Shown here piece after piece: positions 59,160 through 64,000 of a DNA stretch of 64,000 bases (positions are counted from its first letter, which is position 1; each line of letters opens with the position of its first letter). Position numbers and translations under genes: made by a program. The notes under the pieces are model-generated. The model searched no databases. It was not told the DNA's origin and saw nothing but the letters and a program-made list of their open reading frames with translations. This DNA comes from Osedax fenrisi (lineage: Eukaryota; Annelida; Polychaeta; Sabellida; Siboglinidae). The stretch is taken from positions 97,218,186 to 97,282,185 of the forward strand of contig OZ025240.1 in NCBI GenBank assembly GCA_964019155.1, given 5' to 3'.

Positions 59160-61670
59160 ATCTAGAGTATACAATTATTTTAGTGTACATTTGTTACTAA
59201 CATTTTGATTTACAGGTGTGTAGGTTAGGTAAATAATAAATTATTATTGTCATATTATTAATAAAAAGTATTACTATACCATTTACCAGATATAACTATA
59301 TATATTAGATAACATAACTGTAAGACTATTTCTATTTAATCTTATAATAATAAAAACTCAAATTGGTACTTTAATATTTTATATTTTTTATATTATTTTT
59401 CTACAGAAATGTATAATATATATTAAATTATAATTATATATATATTTTGTATCCTTTTTAATTTATTTAAAATTTTTTTAAATATATAAGTAGGTATACT
59501 TAAATCTATAGATAAGTATACTTATATGTATATAGACAATTATTAATCATTTATATAATCATTGTGTCTTACAAACATTAGAAAATATTGTATATAACAT
59601 ATGTTACATGTCAAATATTAATATAACTAATACTTTATAATAACTACTGCAAGGTAACCATGTTATCATAATGCATGTCTTAACTATGATACCATACACT
59701 AAGCAATTACAAGTGCAACTAATAATACGAACATGATTAGATATAGGTCATTGAATATATTTATCTCTGTTTAAAACGAATATATATATATATATATATA
59801 TACAGTAAAACCTCTCTATAAGAAACTATTTTTTTCAGTACTTTTTTCCTTATAGAGAGGTTTTCTTATAAAGAGGTTTTTACTATTCCAATGATTTTAA
59901 GAATTAATTTATAATTGAAAATGCATTATATAACCTATAGGTTATATATATATAGTATATTTATGTATATTCATTTAAAATTATAAATCAAAAGAATAGT
60001 TTAGAAATGTATTTAAAAATAACATTTATTAATTAATTTTGATAATTTTTAATAAATGTATGGATATACAATAACGATTATTAATTAATTTTAATTCATT
60101 TCGAGCTATTTATGTAATATAAAATATTTGTAAGAAAAAAAAATATCTTATATAATAATTAATTTCTATAATTGTTATCAATATATAATAATTCTATTTA
60201 TATGTAATTATTTTTTGTATACAATAAGTTTCTTATAAAGAGGTTTTTCTTATATTTTTCTTATAAAATTTTCTTATAAAATTTTCTTATAAAGAGGTTT
60301 TTTAATGTGAAAAAGGTTGAATTCCAACCAAATGTGTGAACAATTTTCTTATAAAGGGGTTTTTCTTATAAAGAGGTTTCTTATAGAGAGGTTTTACTGT
60401 ATATATATATTATAGGAAAAATAATAATATAGTTTATATATTTATTCATTAATATTATAGGCATAATTTGTTAATATTGAAAGCCCCTGCATTTTGAAGG
60501 TGACGGTAAAGTTCTAAAGTTCAATCATTTTTTACATATGATCATTATTTACCTCATTCTACTTTAATCCGTAACTCGGAAATCGTTCGACAAATCTATT
60601 GGAATTTGAAAAATTCTCAGCGCTTATTTTGTAAGTGATTTGCTTGCTGTCATTTTCTGTGATAAGTCTTTTTAAATGAGTGCATTTTCTTAATTTTCTT
60701 CTATGATTATTATACTTAGAGAAACTTGGTTTAAACATTTACGTTGAATTTTTAGAACTATTTGCAAAATGTCTTCAAAATTTAAAATTTTTTCTTGTTA
60801 ATTTTTCCATATTTCATGTGATTCTCTATTTATGCATTCAATTTTCTTATTATATAAGTTTCTATTATACAGGATTACCTCCATTGAGATCTGCGTATGT
60901 TTTTTACGGACTTTAAGTATAATATTTAATAGCATTTATCCAGAATATCATTTCTCATCCATTGTTTGTCGTTTCTTTCGTTATTTAACACATTTTTTAA
61001 AGCTATTTTAATACAAATGTCCTCGTTTTACTGCACGTTAAGATATAATTATATTCTACGATATTTAATTGAGAACGTTATTAACCAGTTAATATTTAAT
61101 TATGAGCTCCGTTTAGGGATAGTTCAGTATCTGGTCATATAGGTCTAACTCGCGGTAAATGCTGATTTCTGCTACTTTATATATTCGCTTTATGATCATT
61201 CTTGGCATTTAACTTGTTTGCGTTAATATGTAACCTATCCGATTGTGCACAGAGTCAAGAGCTAAGTGACGCCTAGTCATACAAGGATATCCTATATTAA
61301 TTGTACGGGTGTAATGTATTTTCTAACTATATTTCATATTTTCCTATCTAGTAACGTGTAAATTCGTGTAATGGCGTGCGTTGTGCCGTTTCCCCTTAAG
61401 GTAATAACAATTTCATCATTTTAATGTAAGCTTAACTCTCTCTCCTCTATCCTTGCTGTACGTTCATCGTTATCTTGAATATTTATTCACACTCCTATTC
61501 ATTCATAATATTCATTCACTCTCCTATCTCTCTCTTCTTTTATATATCCTTCTCTTCTCTCGTTATCTATTCTATCTTGCTATCTCCAATATTGTCTCCT
61601 ATCTTTTTCTCTCTATCTCCCTCTATCTCACACTCGATTCACCTTTCTCTCTCTCCCCAACATCCATGTA
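59160..61670. other. Gene-free block of unit C
   Basis: Near-identical copy of 19633-22129, including the pogo-like element and the pyrimidine-rich tract before alpha-C. Confidence 0.8.
59803..60399. mobile_element. pogo-like TA element, 597 bp (unit C)
   Basis: Same ends (CAGTAAAACCTCTCTATAAG) and same position as 20275-20858, with a 14-bp internal duplication of CTTATAAAATTTT-type sequence. Shared with A and absent from B. Confidence 0.9.
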
Positions 61671-61712
61671 GGTTAACCTGAGTTAACCAAGTTTAACACA
61701 ATTGTGTTAAAC
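61671..61712 (-). promoter_or_regulatory. Paired palindromes abutting the alpha-C stop codon
   Basis: Same 22-nt palindrome (61691-61712) and GGTTAACC-TGA-GTTAACC pair as in alpha-A, directly beside the stop codon. Confidence 0.6.
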
Positions 61713-62528
61713 TTACAACTCTATGCAAAGCCTATTCACAACCCCCGCGACGTGGTCGTTCGGCCCTACTTTCCATATTATATTTTCTAGTTTCGGAAAT
61801 AGGCGCTCGTAATCCGAATTCGAAACATCCCCGGCACTGTCATCGATGGCCATCGGACGGTCATTACACTGGTTACTAGGCGTATCAGCGGATACCGTGT
61901 TGTCGGTGTTGTGTTCGCTAACTTGAAGGTCGGGTGTTGCGGGAGCGACTCCGCCGTTGTTATTATTAATCACTAGGTATGTGGTCAGTTTGGAGGTCAT
62001 GCGGAGTAACTCGGCACACGTCACGTTTACTTCATCATCGGAACAAACGGATACATCATCATCGGAACAAACGGATACATCATCATCGGAACAAACGGAT
62101 AAATCATCATCGGAACAAACGGATACATCATCATCGGAACAAATGGTTACATCATCATCGGAACAAATGGTTACATCATCATCGGAACAAACGGTTACTT
62201 CATCATCTGAACTCGAGTCAAGATCTACAGAGTGAACCTCAGGTATTGGGAGGTCAGTGCTGAGGTCAATGGTGAGATCGCTAGACCAAATCGTGGACAC
62301 GAGGTATTCTGTATCTAGTTGGCTGAGAGAGGCCGGTGTCGGGGTAACTCTACCGGTGTTATTCTCCGCGATACCGTCGTAAGAGGAGCGGACAACGCTG
62401 TCCGAACAAAACGTGTCGTAGGTATCGAAGTAATTGCCGTGATAGTCTAACTCGCGGCTTTCGAACGTTATATCTGCTTCCTCGTGGTCAGTGAACTGGT
62501 CATCTGTATTGTCCTCGAGTGTTCCAAT
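61713..62528 (-). CDS. Alpha-C exon 2: acidic octapeptide-repeat exon
   Basis: Almost identical to alpha-A exon 2, 271 codons from acceptor CTACTTAG|ATTGG at 62528 to TAA at 61713. Seven CSDD(D/E) octapeptides, with one Glu-to-Asp change in the array (SVCSDDD where A has SVCSDDE). Another visible change is a synonymous Cys codon. Same VGPNDHVAGVVNRLCIEL end. Joins exon 1 at 63808 onward. Function unknown. Confidence 0.6.
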   Translation of the reverse strand: MGTLEDNTDDQFTDHEEADITFESRELDYHGNYFDTYDTFCSDSVVRSSYDGIAENNTGRVTPTPASLSQLDTEYLVSTIWSSDLTIDLSTDLPIPEVHSVDLDSSSDDEVTVCSDDDVTICSDDDVTICSDDDVSVCSDDDLSVCSDDDVSVCSDDDVSVCSDDEVNVTCAELLRMTSKLTTYLVINNNNGGVAPATPDLQVSEHNTDNTVSADTPSNQCNDRPMAIDDSAGDVSNSDYERLFPKLENIIWKVGPNDHVAGVVNRLCIEL

Positions 62529-62760
62529 CTAAGTAGAAGTAATAGGTATATGTTAAGTGTATATTTATATATATATAAAGTTATCTATAGATAAAACTAC
62601 TAATATATTATTAAATATGTCTCGCATTCGTAAGATGACATTATTAAATGTTATGGATTACGGTTCGTTATAATAGTCTTTTAATCTCTTATCAACATAT
62701 CAACATATCAACATATTTAAATAAATGTGAATTATAATTTATTATAATATTTTACTATAC

Positions 62761-62816
<56 letters not shown>

Positions 62817-63750
62817 TACGTACACCTAAATATATTAACTTAAGTTACATTATCAAATTAATCCTATTCAGAACTTCTCTGCAAATCAAATTTCTATGTG
62901 TTTTCACCTACCTACCCTAACATTAAATCCTTGTAAGCCTATATTTAGTCTACTAAATAATATAAACCCCCTTTACTTGCAGGGTTAATGTAGTATCCGT
63001 ATTAGGAATGAACTATACATCATCAGTGACTAAGTTATATATTTGTTAAACACGCTCCTTCCAAATTTAAAGTATTCACACTTCATACAGACACTCCTTC
63101 GTGTACTGATAATTTCACACTTATTGAGCATATCCCGTTCATAGAGCTAAACTTAAGTATCTTTCAAACCTTCTTCCCTTAACAGATCCCTATGTATCAC
63201 CGATGTAATCATTACAATTCGACATTTTATTCGCTAATTCTACAATATATACTATACTATACTGTATACTATATTTAACGAAATAACTTACAGCCATCAT
63301 AGGGATCAAAATGTAATATCTTTAACCGTGAGGATAAAGATGTATTTAAAATAGTATATACTATTAATATTATCCATATATTAAAAAGAACTACTACCCA
63401 ATATTTTAAATATCTCTTTATCTGAATATACTGCTTATTCTATATTGCCTTTAGGCAGAAATTAAAAATTATTATTTACATTATCTCAAAATAAATTCCT
63501 ACCATTAACTACAAAACTACATTTACTACCCCCCATATATATTTCATTAGATTACATTAGGCTACTCCCCTCTCTTAATAATCTCCAAACTCTTACAAAA
63601 TATCATGTCCAATTTTATCCATGCATTCTTTACATAATTGAGTAGTTATCTAATTAAATATATCCCATAATACTAAACATAATTTCTAATTAATTTAATA
63701 CTATTATAGTAATATAATATAATATAATATAATATATTATATATATTTAT

Positions 63751-63802
<52 letters not shown>

Positions 63803-63807
63803 GATAC
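62529..63807 (-). other. Alpha-C intron
   Basis: About 1279 bp, same layout as alpha-A, with donor GTATCGG followed by a TA run (about 63765-63797), a TA run near 62760-62812 and acceptor CTACTTAG. Confidence 0.65.
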
Positions 63808-64000
63808 GTGGTCGTTGGGTCCCACGTTGTCAAATTTGGGAAACGGGTCATTGTTTTCAATGTCATCCGCGAGAAGGTCAGCTATCGGATGACAAGCGTA
63901 CGACTCATCGCCGCAAGCGTACGTAAGATCGTCTACGTCTTCCATCTGGAGGCGTGTTACCGTACTACTAGTAGTTTCGCTGGCGTCGACTCCGTCCCTC
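63808..64000 (-). CDS. Alpha-C exon 1, 3' part (cut by window end)
   Basis: About 64 codons visible, ending DNVGPNDH before donor GTATCGG, with METVDD-like region reading TVTRLQMEDVDDL. It shares Thr (TVTR) and LLADD with alpha-B, not with alpha-A, and has private changes (Leu in TRLQ, Ile in DDIEN). The start lies beyond the window. Confidence 0.57.

Larger units (their letters stand above)
58217..64000. repeat. Segmental array unit C (runs off the window)
   Basis: 58217-58917 matches CRAT intron 16366-17064. It then jumps to sequence matching 19388 onward and follows unit A very closely, including the pogo-like element, through alpha exon 2 and into alpha exon 1. Confidence 0.9.

Overview
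This is a strongly AT-rich nuclear window from an animal, most likely an invertebrate; I cannot place it further. The evidence is a multi-exon metazoan carnitine acetyltransferase with GT-AG introns, long TA, TAG and AAT microsatellites, and tRNA-derived SINE, LINE, Ty3/Gypsy, hAT-like and TA- or TTAA-flanked elements. There are no bacterial operons or ribosome binding sites and no CRISPR array. Most long open frames are translations of microsatellites or antisense shadows of the real genes.

Region 1 (1-17781, + strand) holds the last ten coding exons of a carnitine O-acetyltransferase gene (CRAT-like). They total 1623 nt, or 540 codons plus stop, with phases that agree at every junction. The catalytic His and the STS motif are kept. 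The N-terminal part (about 90-100 residues by family length) lies upstream or outside the window. At least five splice junctions have been tandemly duplicated into the adjoining intron, sometimes with the exon edge.

Region 2 (about 17970 to the end) is a segmental array of three units of about 20 kb: A (from about 17970), B (from about 38908) and C (from 58217, running off the window). Each full unit carries on the minus strand two paralogous, apparently two-exon genes of a family I do not recognise, here called alpha and beta. Exon 1 has a basic start and ends in a VGPNDH motif. Exon 2 has an acidic octapeptide array (V-T/S-V/I-C-S-D-D-D/E) encoded by a 24-bp in-frame minisatellite. Unit C shows alpha exon 2 and part of alpha exon 1. 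A and C share insertions that B lacks, while C and B share a coding change that A lacks, so the array has a mosaic history (gene conversion or unequal exchange).

The duplication lets insertions be read against empty sites in sister units. These include a young 4.9-kb Ty3/Gypsy LTR element (33658-38582; LTRs differ at one base; one in-frame stop in gag-pol), a pogo-like TA element, two hAT-like elements (one with a nested TTAA element, one with a nested SINE fragment), a further TA element, and a 5'-truncated LINE. Unit C also contains a copy of CRAT intron sequence joined directly to downstream sequence, so that copy lacks the last CRAT exon.

The best candidates for something undescribed are the alpha/beta family with its in-frame repeat and palindrome beside the stop codon, and the repeated duplication of splice junctions within CRAT. 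Functions for alpha/beta are not known to me and none is asserted.
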